Of a DNA stretch of 64,000 bases, positions 18,341 to 27,696 are shown in pieces. The translations under genes and the position numbers were made by a program. Location: NCBI GenBank assembly GCA_964513565.1, contig CAZENE010000007.1, forward strand, positions 33,828 to 97,827. Direction: 5' to 3'. This DNA is from Delta-02 sp964513565 (GTDB lineage Bacteria; Desulfobacterota; Syntrophorhabdia; Syntrophorhabdales; Syntrophorhabdaceae). The notes under the pieces were generated by a model. The model had not been told where the DNA came from, did no database searches, and was given only the letters and a program-made list of their open reading frames with translations. Every line of letters begins with the position of its first letter. Position 1 is the first letter of the stretch.

Positions 18341-18982
18341 TCATTTTTGTTCCTCCAGATCGAAGCCGGCAAAGAGATCATTTGCCGAAATTTCTATAGC
18401 TTCTTTCATTTCCCGTACGTATTTCGGGCGGATACCGTCGCGCCAGCGGGGATATCCCCCGACCCAGACATACAGGATCAGCCGCAGGAATTCACCCCGT
18501 TCAAACACATAGCCGCCAAAATCAACGAAACCATCGGCGCGATCGAATGTAATGCCGATCGGTTCCGTATGCGCGTATTTCGCCATAATTTTCTCGATCA
18601 TCTCCCGATGACGGAAGCCTTCCGGCTGCTGACGGAACTTTTCCTCTTCCCGGGGGAAGGGATAAAGCGTGTATACCTCACCGATGAAACCTTTGAAATC
18701 TGTCCCATGTAGGGAACCCATAAGGCTGCCGATCCGAGACGGCTCGAGCGTATAGCCATCAAGCCGGACCGTGGAAGGTATGTCGCCGGAGCCCTGCGCA
18801 CGTCGGCTCATGGGCCGGACCGTGGGGGGTATATTGCCGGGGCCCTGCGCCAGTTGACTCACGGCGCGGCAAAAATCGTCGGCAAAGAAGAAATGAACCT
18901 CGAGAAGCAGCATATCCGTTTCGATATTAAAGAAACCGAACGCTATTTGCCCATGGCTCAACGATTGAAATGCAAGAGGCAT
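18341..18982 (-). CDS. Conserved hypothetical protein with internal 17-residue duplication
   Basis: 213 residues; the ATG is preceded by ggagga. It starts MPLAFQSLSHGQIAFGFFNI and has no recognisable catalytic motif; I cannot assign a function. Residues about 40-73 hold two tandem copies of a 17-residue unit (AQG-[PS]-G-[ND]-IP-[PS]-TVR), encoded by a 51-bp tandem repeat. The insert sits between an N-terminal beta-rich part and a C-terminal part with a YVWVGGYPRWRDG motif. Confidence 0.7.
   Translation of the reverse strand: MPLAFQSLSHGQIAFGFFNIETDMLLLEVHFFFADDFCRAVSQLAQGPGNIPPTVRPMSRRAQGSGDIPSTVRLDGYTLEPSRIGSLMGSLHGTDFKGFIGEVYTLYPFPREEEKFRQQPEGFRHREMIEKIMAKYAHTEPIGITFDRADGFVDFGGYVFERGEFLRLILYVWVGGYPRWRDGIRPKYVREMKEAIEISANDLFAGFDLEEQK
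18763..18864. repeat. 51-bp tandem duplication inside a gene
   Basis: Two adjacent 51-bp copies (18763-18813 and 18814-18864), both starting gccggaccgtgg and in frame, so the host protein keeps reading as a 17-residue repeat. Confidence 0.85.
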
Positions 18983-18999
18983 GGTTCCTCCGGAGATGG

Positions 19000-19135
19000 C
19001 CTGCGTTCTGCTTTGTGCGTTCTGGATTGTATGTTTGCATGTTGTGCAGTCCCAGAAGTTTATTTTTTAATATACCATTAATCGGTAAATTAGCTCGAAA
19101 TAATTGTTTTTTAACATAGAACGCAGGACGTAAAA
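19000..19135. repeat. Heptamer inverted repeat, locus F, between divergent genes
   Basis: The left arm (19000-19023) and right arm (19113-19135) contain inverted copies of a cctgcgttct core flanked by diverged 7-bp units. Unlike the other copies it lies between divergent genes. Confidence 0.5.
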
Positions 19136-19175
19136 CCCTCTTGTATTAAAACGAGATTTAGGGAAAAATATCAGT

Positions 19176-20318
19176 ATGGACCCTTATTTGACAAATGACC
19201 TGAAAGACATCGAGGCCGCGGTGCGCGAGTTCTGCGCGAAGGAAATGGAGCAGGAGCACCTTCATGAGCTTGAAGACCTGCACGCGTACCCAAGGGGACT
19301 GTATGGCAAGATCGGGGACCTGGGCATCATAGGCGCCGGTTTTTCTGAGGATGTCGGCGGTTCTGGGTACGGTGCGTTGGGGCATGTGGCCGTTGTTGCG
19401 GAACTGTGCCGGAATCTGCCGGGAATGGGTATGGCCCTCAGTCTCGGGTACATTCCCGCATTTGTCGTCGATGTCTTCGGAAGCTATGCGCAGCGGGAAA
19501 AATACATCCGTCCCCTCGTTGAAGGAAAGTTTGTGTCAGCCGTTAGCGTGACCGAGCCGGACAGCGGAAGCGATCTCGGTTCGGCAAAGACGAGGATAGT
19601 CGAGATGGACGACCATTTCCTCGTAAACGGCTCAAAGGTTTTCACAACGAATGCGGGTTACGCGGATTTTTACACCCTGATGGGACGCGATGGGGACGGC
19701 CTCTCCCTCATTATTGTCGACAAGGAGGTTATTGCATCGAACGGGCCCGGACATTTCGAGATAAACGATCTTGGGCGGAAAATGGGTATTAATACGACAA
19801 CATCGGGAGAACTTGTCTTCAATGACCTGCGGATACCCAAGGAGAATATCCTCGGGCAACGCGGCAAGGGCTTAAGGATGGTACTCGACGGGTTCGAGCT
19901 CGGCAGGATCGTCATCGCCGCGCAGGCTCTCGGTGCAATGATCTACGGTTACGAACGGGCGACAGATCATGCTAAAAACCGGAAGCAGTTTGGACGGCAG
20001 ATCATTAAATTCCAAGCGGTAAAACATGATCTCGTCGATATGTACGTTGAGATCGAAAAATGCCGGAGCCTTCTGCATAAAACAGCCTGGCTGTATGACA
20101 GAAAAGACCCCGAATCAAAGAAATATTCTTCAATGGTCAAACTGACCGTTCCGCAAAACGCGATAGACATCCTGAACAGAGCTATCGATATCCTTGGCGG
20201 CTATGGCTATATGCGCGACCAGGGCATCGAAGGCGCCCTGCGCGACATCCGCATCACGTCAATATACGAGGGTACCGGGAATATACAGAAGAATGTCATC
20301 GCAAGACTGCTGTTTTAG
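19176..20318 (+). CDS. Acyl-CoA dehydrogenase
   Basis: 380 residues, full length. The FAD/substrate block is VSVTEPDSGSDLGSAKT, with the NGSKVFTTN strand, the R-K-Q-F-G-R segment and the C-terminal IYEGTGNIQKN, whose Glu is the likely catalytic base. It oxidises an acyl-CoA to the enoyl-CoA, passing electrons to ETF. Possible substrates in this setting include cyclohexanoyl-, pimeloyl/glutaryl- or short-chain acyl-CoA; an Arg diagnostic for glutaryl-CoA cannot be settled by eye. No operon partners. Confidence 0.93.
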   Translation: MDPYLTNDLKDIEAAVREFCAKEMEQEHLHELEDLHAYPRGLYGKIGDLGIIGAGFSEDVGGSGYGALGHVAVVAELCRNLPGMGMALSLGYIPAFVVDVFGSYAQREKYIRPLVEGKFVSAVSVTEPDSGSDLGSAKTRIVEMDDHFLVNGSKVFTTNAGYADFYTLMGRDGDGLSLIIVDKEVIASNGPGHFEINDLGRKMGINTTTSGELVFNDLRIPKENILGQRGKGLRMVLDGFELGRIVIAAQALGAMIYGYERATDHAKNRKQFGRQIIKFQAVKHDLVDMYVEIEKCRSLLHKTAWLYDRKDPESKKYSSMVKLTVPQNAIDILNRAIDILGGYGYMRDQGIEGALRDIRITSIYEGTGNIQKNVIARLLF

Positions 20319-20319
20319 T

Positions 20320-20508
20320 GGTTCTACGTACGTTCCACGTTAAAAAACCTGATATATCCCCTTGGCCGGAATGGCGACTTTGGAGCAATTGCAGAGCACA
20401 ATCTCCTGATAAAGATACCGGTCGATTACACCGGACTGTCGTGTGTAATCCGGAACCCTTACAAGGAATTTGTTAACGTAGAACGTAGAACGTAGAACGT
20501 AGAACGTG
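20320..20508. repeat. Heptamer inverted repeat, locus C, with four perfect units
   Basis: The right arm (20472-20508) has gtagaac repeated four times without a mismatch; the left arm (20320-20349) carries diverged inverse units. A hairpin gattacac/gtgtaatc (20424-20450) lies inside. The block fills the space between the stops of two convergent genes. Confidence 0.75.
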
Positions 20509-20509
20509 T

Positions 20510-22366
20510 CTATATCTCTCTCAATCTTTCTTCGAATTCCCGCGCAAGGGCGTCATGCTCCACGGTGATAACTTCAAGCTCGTCAAACAGGTTATCGATC
20601 TGTTTTTTCGTGTCGTGAATGGACATTGAAAGTTCGATGATCGCCTTTCCGTCACCCCGCCCGGACGCGGCAACGAGGGACCCGTTGTCACGGGTGAGCT
20701 GCTTTTCCGCGGATGTGATCGTTGATTCAATTTCCTGTATGCGGCTCTTCAAAGGTGACAATGACCGGGAGCGCTCGTTGATGATATCGGCCCGGAGCCT
20801 TTTGGATTCCTTCTTAAGTACGCTTTTCGCCGGGGACTCCTCGGCAAGGGCCCCATTTTCATCGCGCCCGGCCTCGTCTTCCCAGCCGACCCGGGCGAGG
20901 AAGTCTTCATAATTTCCGTCAAAGACGTCCATCCTATTCCCATCGAATACTATAAGTCTCTCGGCCACCGCGTCGAGTATCATCTCACTGTGCGTCACGA
21001 TAACAACGGCACCGTCAAAGTTGTTTATGGCCTCGACCAGCGAATCGATCGACTCCATATCGAGATGGTTGGTCGGCTCATCAAGGAGCAGGAGATTTGC
21101 GGGCTCAGCAATTATCTTCCCGAGGAGGACCCTGCTTCTTTCACCGCCCGACAATACTCCTATCTTTTTCAGGGCTTTGTCGCCATCGAACATCATGGCA
21201 CCGCATATGCCCCTGACCGCCGTTTTGCTGCGCGAGGGCTCGACGCTCCATATTTCATCCTCTATCGTTATGCCCGGATCGAGACGGTCGACGTTCATCT
21301 GCCCGAAATATCCCATTTTGAGGTTCTGGCTGAATGTTATCGTCCCGCTGACGGGCTTTAACACCCCGGCCATGATATTGAGGAGCGTTGTCTTGCCTTT
21401 TCCGTTCTTGCCGATGATCCCTATACGGTCGCGTTTCTTGACGGCGATCGTAAAATCGCTGATGAGATCGGTATTCCCGGGATGATATGAAAAATTCACC
21501 CCGTCAGCTTCAAGGAGCCATCTTCCCGGAAAAGGCGCCGCATTGAACGAAAATTCAAGATTTTCAAGAGTAGAAAGCTTGTCCATCTTTTCTTTTTTCT
21601 GGAGCTGCCGTATCCGCGACTGCACGGAACGGGCACGGGTCGCCTGCGCCCGGAACCGATTAATGAAGAGCTCTATCTCTTTGCGCTTTTTTTCTTCATT
21701 TATCCGGGTCTGTTCATAGACGTCTTCTTCCTCGATGATCTGCTCGTACAATTTGTGGGTCGACCCTGCGATCTTGCGCATCCGCATACGATGGACAGCC
21801 ATCGTATGGGTTGTTACGGAATCCATGAAATCACGGTCATGCGTGATAAGGATCATTTCGCCCCTCCAGCCCTTAAGGAACTGGACAAGCCACCTTATAG
21901 ACACGATATCCAGGTAGTTTGTAGGTTCATCGAGAAGCAGCATCCTGGGTTCGGCGATCAATATCCTTGCGAGGTTGAGCCTGACCTGAAAACCGCCGCT
22001 TAATTTTCGGGGGTCGGTGTGCAGGTCTACCTCCTTAAAGCCCAGCCCTGAGAGAATGGTCTTCGCCTTGTATGACTCGTCACGGCCGTCATCACGGACC
22101 GGAAGGTCCGCAGAGGCCTCGGCAAGCACCGAGCTGTTGCTGAACGATAAGTGCTGGGACAGGTGACGGATCGAGTAGCCCCGGGGAATAATTATCTCTC
22201 CGGAATCGGGCGTCTCGTCCCTCAGTATCATCCTGAAAAGAGTTGTTTTTCCCGTTCCATTACGCCCTACAAGCCCCAACCGCTCGCCGGCGCCGACAGT
22301 AAAGCTCGCCTCGCTGAAAAGGGTCTGGGTGCCGTATGCTTTGGAAAGGTTATTTACGATAAGCAT
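20510..22366 (-). CDS. ABC-F family ATPase (ribosome-associated type)
   Basis: 618 residues from the ATG at 22366 (MLIVNNLSKAYG is the family start; 21 upstream codons are dismissed). Two ABC domains without membrane helices: Walker A GRNGTGKTT and GKNGKGKTT, signatures LSGGF and LSGGE, Walker B LLLDEPTN in both. They are joined by a charged linker (about 235-310), and a coiled-coil tail (about 535-618) is present as in Uup/YfmR. ABC-F proteins act on the ribosome E site in translation rescue or antibiotic protection. Confidence 0.93.
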   Translation of the reverse strand: MLIVNNLSKAYGTQTLFSEASFTVGAGERLGLVGRNGTGKTTLFRMILRDETPDSGEIIIPRGYSIRHLSQHLSFSNSSVLAEASADLPVRDDGRDESYKAKTILSGLGFKEVDLHTDPRKLSGGFQVRLNLARILIAEPRMLLLDEPTNYLDIVSIRWLVQFLKGWRGEMILITHDRDFMDSVTTHTMAVHRMRMRKIAGSTHKLYEQIIEEEDVYEQTRINEEKKRKEIELFINRFRAQATRARSVQSRIRQLQKKEKMDKLSTLENLEFSFNAAPFPGRWLLEADGVNFSYHPGNTDLISDFTIAVKKRDRIGIIGKNGKGKTTLLNIMAGVLKPVSGTITFSQNLKMGYFGQMNVDRLDPGITIEDEIWSVEPSRSKTAVRGICGAMMFDGDKALKKIGVLSGGERSRVLLGKIIAEPANLLLLDEPTNHLDMESIDSLVEAINNFDGAVVIVTHSEMILDAVAERLIVFDGNRMDVFDGNYEDFLARVGWEDEAGRDENGALAEESPAKSVLKKESKRLRADIINERSRSLSPLKSRIQEIESTITSAEKQLTRDNGSLVAASGRGDGKAIIELSMSIHDTKKQIDNLFDELEVITVEHDALAREFEERLREI

Positions 22367-22524
22367 GGAATGAGCGCCATTGCGTGATATAAAACGCTCT
22401 ATAATAACGCACCAGAGCCGAAAGTGCAATAATACGGGCGGAGAGAATAGCCGATGGATGATACGGAAACAGGAGGTCAGCGACTTCGGGTAATAGGAAG
22501 AACTTTCCCTCGGCCTCTCATTAC

Positions 22525-22552
22525 CTGAAACTTGGAACTGAAGCTTGAAACC
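22525..22552. repeat. Heptad-type repeat, TGAAAC subtype
   Basis: A run of roughly 7-bp units (ctgaaac, ttggaac, tgaagct, tgaaacc). Its ctgaagcttgaaacc block recurs exactly at 45196-45210 in the 3' end of uvrA. Confidence 0.5.
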
Positions 22553-22557
22553 CGGTG

Positions 22558-23145
22558 TTAGGGCATTATCATCGGCCCGGACGGAAGCACAAGGCGGGCA
22601 AGCACATTGATTATGATCGATACCACGATGCTGACAATGATTATGACAACAAAGTAACCAAGGGTTTTCTCCCTCGGTGTTTCCATAAGGATAGGGAGAC
22701 CGACATAAAGGAGATAGAGGCCGTACAGTGACGCAATGAGGGTCAGGATCCCCAGCATCGGGATCAGCATGAAGATGCCTCCGATCCAGGCCGGCGTAAA
22801 GGAGAACACCGCTACCTTGACGGCTGATAACATATCCTTACGCGAACTAAACGAAGGGGCCAGCGCATCAATGATGAAAGCTACGATGTAAACCCCGACA
22901 AGACTCAGTATATATGACAGTATCATATGAACGAGGCCCGCCAGAAAGGGAATGCGGAAATGAATACCCAGCATGGATGTGCCCATCAGGGTCATTCCGA
23001 TAAAGCCTGCCGCAGCGGGGATTATAGCGAGAATGGCGGCATACGACACAAACAGTTCCTTAATGGTGGTTTGCTCGTTCTTTACGACCGACCATGTTTC
23101 CCCTGGTTTAAACATGATATTTCTCGCCCGATCTACCAGATTCAT
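22558..23145 (-). CDS. Yip1-family membrane protein
   Basis: 195 residues from the ATG at 23145, which follows gaggagg; 14 upstream codons are excluded. Five membrane helices after an amphipathic N-terminus (RARNIMFKPGETW) as usual in bacterial Yip1 proteins. Function unknown. It lies 98 nt downstream of the symporter gene and may be transcribed with it. Confidence 0.8.
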   Translation of the reverse strand: MNLVDRARNIMFKPGETWSVVKNEQTTIKELFVSYAAILAIIPAAAGFIGMTLMGTSMLGIHFRIPFLAGLVHMILSYILSLVGVYIVAFIIDALAPSFSSRKDMLSAVKVAVFSFTPAWIGGIFMLIPMLGILTLIASLYGLYLLYVGLPILMETPREKTLGYFVVIIIVSIVVSIIINVLARLVLPSGPMIMP

Positions 23146-23243
23146 AGAGCCTCCTCGTTCCTGCAGATTTATACCCTTTTCTTGCAATTGACGGTGAATT
23201 CAAGTCTTTCTACCACAGTGCATGGAACTGCACAAGCATTTTA

Positions 23244-24611
23244 CTAGTTTTCGGTCTTTTTTTTACGGGTGATGAGTCCGAAGATCATGACGACCATGAT
23301 ATATGCCGTCACCGGCCACAAAGGGTGAATGACCTTATGCAGGCCAAATAGGAACGAAGACCCGATTATGATCACTGTTCCCAAGAGTGCCGCGAACGCG
23401 AAGCCGCTTTTGACCCCGGGCAGGAACCACCCAGCAAAAACGATATATACTATTGAGCTCAAGAAAACCGCGAGCCATGTGACCTCGCGCAGGATCTCCC
23501 TGACGAAAAACCCGAGGGCGAGCGACAACCCGCCTATAGCGAGCGTGGTCAGGCGCGATACCAAAAGTACGCGCCTGTCATTTTCGATCTTGAACAGGGG
23601 TGCGAGGTAACCCTTTACCGCAAGCGTCGTCGCCCCCATAAGAAACGGTGAACCGGAACTCATCAGCGGGGCCCACATGCTGATAAGGAAGAAAACCGCG
23701 ACAAAAGGCGGGACTATCGTAAGGAGCGACGGGAGCGCCGCAAGTGAACTTATTTCGGGAAAGCGGTATTTCGCTATTATTCCGCACAGGGCGGCCATAA
23801 CGACCACCGGGATCGCGATCAAATTCCCGATTATGATCCCCTTTTTCCCCTCGCCCGGTGTTTTCGCGGATGATGCTGTATTAATCACGGGTTGGGCAAG
23901 GACGCCGAGGGTAAAATTGATGAAGCACCAGCTAAGCGCCTGAGATACACCGAGATCGCCGAAAGCCGTGTAGTAGTGGCCGGTATTGGCCATAGCGCTT
24001 AGGGCCCCTGTCGAAAAGATAACGTAGAACCCCCCCAGAAAAATGCCGAATACAATTGCGCAGATATGAATGAGGTTGGTATAGGCCGTCGCGACAAACC
24101 CGCCCATGACATTATAGAGTGTAAATACGACAGTGGTCAGCACCATGCCCTGATTATAGGAAATAGCGCCCTTCGTGAGCACGGACAGTATAGCGCCCCC
24201 GCCCACGATCTGCATTGTGACGATCCAGATCGAAAATATGAGCTGAAGGATACCCGCGAGCCTCGTTGTTTTACGGTCGTAAAGGCTGCCCACTACATCG
24301 AGTATGGAATATGTTTTCTTGCCCCCCAGCACCCGGGTCAGAAGGGCCGCGGTTACAAACATGGCGATCCATATCCCGGCCTGAAACCATAAAGCCGACA
24401 GGCCGTGGATGAAGGCACCTTGCGCCATGCCCACTATCGAGACACCGCCGATCCACGTACCGGCTATGAGCACTGCGATGAAAGGCACCGACAGGCCCCG
24501 TGATGCGACAAGGTACGCATCGGACGACCGCGACCTGCGCGTCACGAACACCCCCGTCATCCAGAGAATGGCGATATAGACCGCTATCGCAATGAGATAA
24601 AGCCCGGTCAT
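23244..24611 (-). CDS. Sodium:solute symporter (SSS family)
   Basis: 455 residues, about 12-13 membrane helices. The N-terminal pattern SSDAYLVASRGLS, the GTWIGG motif and the long GGFVATAYTNLIH helix are typical of SSS carriers (acetate, proline, pantothenate and others). The substrate cannot be read from sequence. It starts 18 nt after the enoyl-CoA isomerase stop, so the two are probably co-transcribed, hinting at an organic-acid substrate. Confidence 0.88.
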   Translation of the reverse strand: MTGLYLIAIAVYIAILWMTGVFVTRRSRSSDAYLVASRGLSVPFIAVLIAGTWIGGVSIVGMAQGAFIHGLSALWFQAGIWIAMFVTAALLTRVLGGKKTYSILDVVGSLYDRKTTRLAGILQLIFSIWIVTMQIVGGGAILSVLTKGAISYNQGMVLTTVVFTLYNVMGGFVATAYTNLIHICAIVFGIFLGGFYVIFSTGALSAMANTGHYYTAFGDLGVSQALSWCFINFTLGVLAQPVINTASSAKTPGEGKKGIIIGNLIAIPVVVMAALCGIIAKYRFPEISSLAALPSLLTIVPPFVAVFFLISMWAPLMSSGSPFLMGATTLAVKGYLAPLFKIENDRRVLLVSRLTTLAIGGLSLALGFFVREILREVTWLAVFLSSIVYIVFAGWFLPGVKSGFAFAALLGTVIIIGSSFLFGLHKVIHPLWPVTAYIMVVMIFGLITRKKKTEN

Positions 24612-24629
24612 GCCTTAAACTTTCTTCCG

Positions 24630-25385
24630 TCATTTTTTGCTAAAAAATTCATCCAGTCTCTGTTTAAAAAGGGGCTTCGAAGCAAACTCCGCAACATAGC
24701 GGCGCTCCCGGTCGAGGTGCGTTTCGAGGCCGAAGAAAAGGCAGCGGTTAACGAGGTCCTTGTAGTTGACAATAGTCTCCATGGGCAGGGCCCGCAATGA
24801 CCCGAGAAGCTCATCGAGCTTGCCTTCGACCTCCCCGTCATCACAGACAATATTTACAAGTCCCAGTGATCTTGCTTCATCCATGGTAATGTTCCGGGAC
24901 AGCAGATACATCTCGCTGTAGAGCTTCATGCCGACGATCCGCGGAAGAAAGATACTGCCGCCGCCGTCAGGTGTAAGCCCGATCCTGCGGTAGCCCATGT
25001 TCATGATGGTCTTTTTCGTGGCAAGAGAGAGATCGCAGGCAAGCGCGAGCCCTACCCCGGCCCCGACGGCCACACCCTCTATTACCGCTATGACAATAGC
25101 GGGGATATTGCGGATAAGTTTGATGCTCTCGTTCAAGACCCCGGCCTCGGCATCGATCAGAGCCTCCGCATCTTCCGAATCCCGGAACGCCATTATGTCT
25201 CCGCCCGAGCAAAAGGCCCCGCCCGAACCCCGTATGACAACAAAGGGCGCCCTCTGGCGGGCGGCATTTTTCAGTGCCTCATATAGACCGGCCAGCAGGT
25301 CGTAATCCATCGCGTTTTTCTTATCCGGCCTGTTCAGCGTTATCGTGAAAACATCATCTTTCATGGATTCCAGCACAACGGACAT
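24630..25385 (-). CDS. Enoyl-CoA hydratase/isomerase (PaaG-like)
   Basis: 251 residues, crotonase fold. Oxyanion segments are SGGAFCSGGDI and GVAVGAGVGLALACDL; the acid position reads LTPDGGGSIFLPR, where an Asp in PDGG is typical of PaaG-type isomerases rather than a Glu-Glu hydratase. It probably moves or hydrates a double bond in an acyl-CoA. First gene of a likely operon with the SSS symporter. Confidence 0.87.
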   Translation of the reverse strand: MSVVLESMKDDVFTITLNRPDKKNAMDYDLLAGLYEALKNAARQRAPFVVIRGSGGAFCSGGDIMAFRDSEDAEALIDAEAGVLNESIKLIRNIPAIVIAVIEGVAVGAGVGLALACDLSLATKKTIMNMGYRRIGLTPDGGGSIFLPRIVGMKLYSEMYLLSRNITMDEARSLGLVNIVCDDGEVEGKLDELLGSLRALPMETIVNYKDLVNRCLFFGLETHLDRERRYVAEFASKPLFKQRLDEFFSKK

Positions 25386-25630
25386 AGAAACCTCCTGAGA
25401 AGATTTGGTGACGGGCTGTAGTGATGGGGCACATCGGGAAATTTATTGCCTGTTGCCTGATCGCCTATAGCCCACCACCCGCGTATCTTTAAGTCTTTCC
25501 CATCCCGGACGTTTTTTCAAGACAAAAGCATTCGCCGACCATGTTGGTTGCATCAATTCACCTTTTTCATCGCAGGGTTGACAATGTCGAGGGGCGGACG
25601 CGCCAGAGGGCGTCAATATACCCGTACTTC

Positions 25631-25642
25631 CTTAATATTAAG
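25631..25642. promoter_or_regulatory. Operator-like palindrome, upstream copy
   Basis: A perfect 12-bp palindrome CTTAATATTAAG just upstream of the -35. Its TAATATTAAG core recurs at 25676-25685, 43 bp away (about four helical turns). Confidence 0.5.
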
Positions 25643-25651
25643 ACTTTTATC

Positions 25652-25679
25652 TTGACATGGATGCTGTCTCAAAGATAAT
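25652..25679 (+). promoter_or_regulatory. Sigma-70 promoter of the SDR-had-oah-dch operon
   Basis: TTGACA, 16-nt spacer, GATAAT. The predicted start is near 25686, giving a leader of about 65 nt to the SDR ATG at 25752. Confidence 0.65.
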
Positions 25680-25685
25680 ATTAAG
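25676..25685. promoter_or_regulatory. Operator-like site, downstream copy
   Basis: TAATATTAAG overlapping the -10 and start point; an exact repeat of ten bases of the upstream palindrome. Two sites bracketing the promoter fit repression by a dimeric regulator. Confidence 0.45.
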
Positions 25686-25751
25686 TTTATAAAATTTTTC
25701 ACAATTGAGTGCATCTTTAGATTTAGAAAATGACGAAAAGGAGAGGCCGTT

Positions 25752-26504
25752 ATGAAGTTAGAGGGCAAGAGTGCAATTGTAACGGGCGGCGGAAGAGGTG
25801 TCGGGCGTGCCATTAGTCTGGCGTTCGCAAAAGAGGGGGCGAATGTCGTTATTAACTACGCCGGCAACCAGAAAGCTGCTGATGAAGTAGTCGAGATGAT
25901 CAAGGGAATGGGAAGAAAGGCGGTGGCGGTAAAGGGCGATGTGGGCCAGGAAGCGGATGCGCAGAAGATCGTCGAGACCTGTGCCGAGGCCTTCGGCTCA
26001 GTTCATATCGTTGTCAACAATGCCGGGATCTCCAAACCTTCAATGATGCACAAAATGAGCGTCGAAACTTGGGACGAGGTCGTCAATGTTCAGATGCGGG
26101 GACCGTGGCTCATGGCCAAGGCCGCATCGAAATATTTTATGCAGCAGAGCTATGGACGGATCGTCAATGTGACATCGGTTGCCGGTGTCGTCGGCACGAT
26201 CGGCCAGATAAACTACAGCGCCGCCAAGGGCGGGGTTATCTCCATGACCAAATCAATGGCCAGGGAGCTTGCAAAGTTCAACGTTACAGCCAACGTTATA
26301 TCTCTCGGTATTGTTACGACAGAGATGACCCACACAATATCGACGGATGAGAAACTCAAAGAGATATATACAAAACGTATCCTTCTTGGAAGATATGCGG
26401 ATCCCGAAGATGTCGCACCGGCATTCGTATTTTTTGCTTCCGATGACGCCCGCTATATAACGGGACAGCTTCTGTGTGTTGACGGCGGCTACGGAATGAC
26501 GTAG
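25752..26504 (+). CDS. Short-chain dehydrogenase/reductase (alicyclic or beta-hydroxyacyl-CoA type)
   Basis: 250 residues. Cofactor motif TGGGRGVG, NNAG, catalytic Ser in VTSVAG and YSAAK, and the C-terminal G-Q-L-L-C-V-D-G-G. It resembles FabG-like enzymes acting on CoA thioesters, including hydroxy-cyclohexane-carboxyl-CoA dehydrogenases. First gene of an operon whose other members convert cyclic dienoyl-CoA, so a CoA-ester substrate from the same route is likely. Ribosome site aaggagagg. Confidence 0.9.
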   Translation: MKLEGKSAIVTGGGRGVGRAISLAFAKEGANVVINYAGNQKAADEVVEMIKGMGRKAVAVKGDVGQEADAQKIVETCAEAFGSVHIVVNNAGISKPSMMHKMSVETWDEVVNVQMRGPWLMAKAASKYFMQQSYGRIVNVTSVAGVVGTIGQINYSAAKGGVISMTKSMARELAKFNVTANVISLGIVTTEMTHTISTDEKLKEIYTKRILLGRYADPEDVAPAFVFFASDDARYITGQLLCVDGGYGMT

Positions 26505-26553
26505 GAATCAACGAGATGAGCAGTTTCACTCAAATTTATAAGGAGGTATTGTA

Positions 26554-27663
26554 ATGGGAGAATTGCCGAAAACAATAAAACAATGGCAGATGGTTCAACC
26601 GACTGTATTTAACAGAGAAACTAAAGAGACAACACCGGGCAAACTGGAAATGGCCGAGATCCCCGTTCCCGAATTGAAAGCCGGCGAAGTCCTCGTCGAG
26701 ATCGCCGGATGCGGCGTGTGCCACACCGACCTTGGCTATTTCTATGATGGCGTCCCGACCGTCAGCAAACCCCCCCTGGCATTGGGCCATGAAATTGCCG
26801 GTACCGTCATAGCCGGTGACGCAGCATGGATCGGAAAAGAGGTCATTATCCCGGCCGTCATGCCGTGCCGTCAGTGCGACCTCTGCAAGACTGGCAGGGG
26901 CAACAGATGCCTCGCCCAGAAGATGCCCGGCAACTCGATTGGCGTATGGGGCGGCTTCGCAAGCCATATCGTCGTTCCTTCAATCGACCTTTGCCTTGTC
27001 AGGGATAAAAAAGGCTATAAACTGGAACAGCTCGCAGTCGTTGCAGACGCCGTTACGACCCCGTACCAGGCAAGCAAAAGAGCAGACCTGCAGCCCGGTG
27101 ACAACGTCATCGTCATCGGCGCGACCGGCGGCGTAGGTGTCTACATGGCACAGACCGTGAAAGCGCTCGGCGCGAAAACCGTCATCGGTATCGCCCGGAA
27201 TCCCGAAAAGCTGAAAAGAGCTCTGGATTACGGCTGCGACATGACGATCTCAACGCTCGACAAGACGAACAAAGACGTCGTTGGCGAATGGAGAGCTTAC
27301 TGCAAGGCCAACGGCCTTCCCAATACAGGATGGAAGATCTTTGAAGTTACCGGAAGCAAGGCCGGCCAGGAACTCGCCCTCGATCTTCTGTCCTTCGTCG
27401 GCAAACTCATTCTCGTCGGCTTCGGCATGGCGAAGAGTGAATATATGTTCTCGAAACTGATGGCCTTCGATGCCGAGGTTATCGGCACTTGGGGCTGTCT
27501 GCCCGAGTATTACCCGATCGTTCTCGACATGGTCCTCAGCAAGAAGATCCAGATCGATCCGTTTGTTGAGGTAAGGCCGATGAGCACAATAGCAACAACG
27601 TTTGACGAGATCCACAAAGCAGGCTCGCCTGCAAAACGCGTAGTCCTGACGCCTGATTTTTAA
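26554..27663 (+). CDS. had: 6-hydroxycyclohex-1-ene-1-carbonyl-CoA dehydrogenase
   Basis: 369 residues, zinc-dependent medium-chain dehydrogenase. Catalytic zinc region CGVCHTD and GHEIAG, structural zinc C-R-Q-C-D-L-C-K-T-G-R-G-N-R-C, NAD motif GATGGVG. The N-terminus (IKQWQMVQP) and order next to oah and dch match Had/BamQ of anaerobic benzoyl-CoA degradation, which oxidises the hydroxy-enoyl-CoA to the 6-oxo product. Preceded by aaggagg; 49 nt after the SDR. Confidence 0.93.
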   Translation: MGELPKTIKQWQMVQPTVFNRETKETTPGKLEMAEIPVPELKAGEVLVEIAGCGVCHTDLGYFYDGVPTVSKPPLALGHEIAGTVIAGDAAWIGKEVIIPAVMPCRQCDLCKTGRGNRCLAQKMPGNSIGVWGGFASHIVVPSIDLCLVRDKKGYKLEQLAVVADAVTTPYQASKRADLQPGDNVIVIGATGGVGVYMAQTVKALGAKTVIGIARNPEKLKRALDYGCDMTISTLDKTNKDVVGEWRAYCKANGLPNTGWKIFEVTGSKAGQELALDLLSFVGKLILVGFGMAKSEYMFSKLMAFDAEVIGTWGCLPEYYPIVLDMVLSKKIQIDPFVEVRPMSTIATTFDEIHKAGSPAKRVVLTPDF

Positions 27664-27696
27664 AGGTTGTTATACAAAAACTTTAGGAGGAATAGT

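Larger units (their letters stand above)
25386..25751. other. Regulatory intergenic region upstream of the benzoyl-CoA pathway operon
   Basis: 366 nt between divergent genes with no gene. The left part (about 25452-25480) has diverged ttgcct/gcctatag units of the heptad type; the right part holds the promoter and two palindromic sites described separately. Confidence 0.55.

Noticed and set aside
20472..20508. CRISPR-like short repeats
   Set aside because: Units are contiguous 7-mers without spacers; they belong to the inverted-repeat family.
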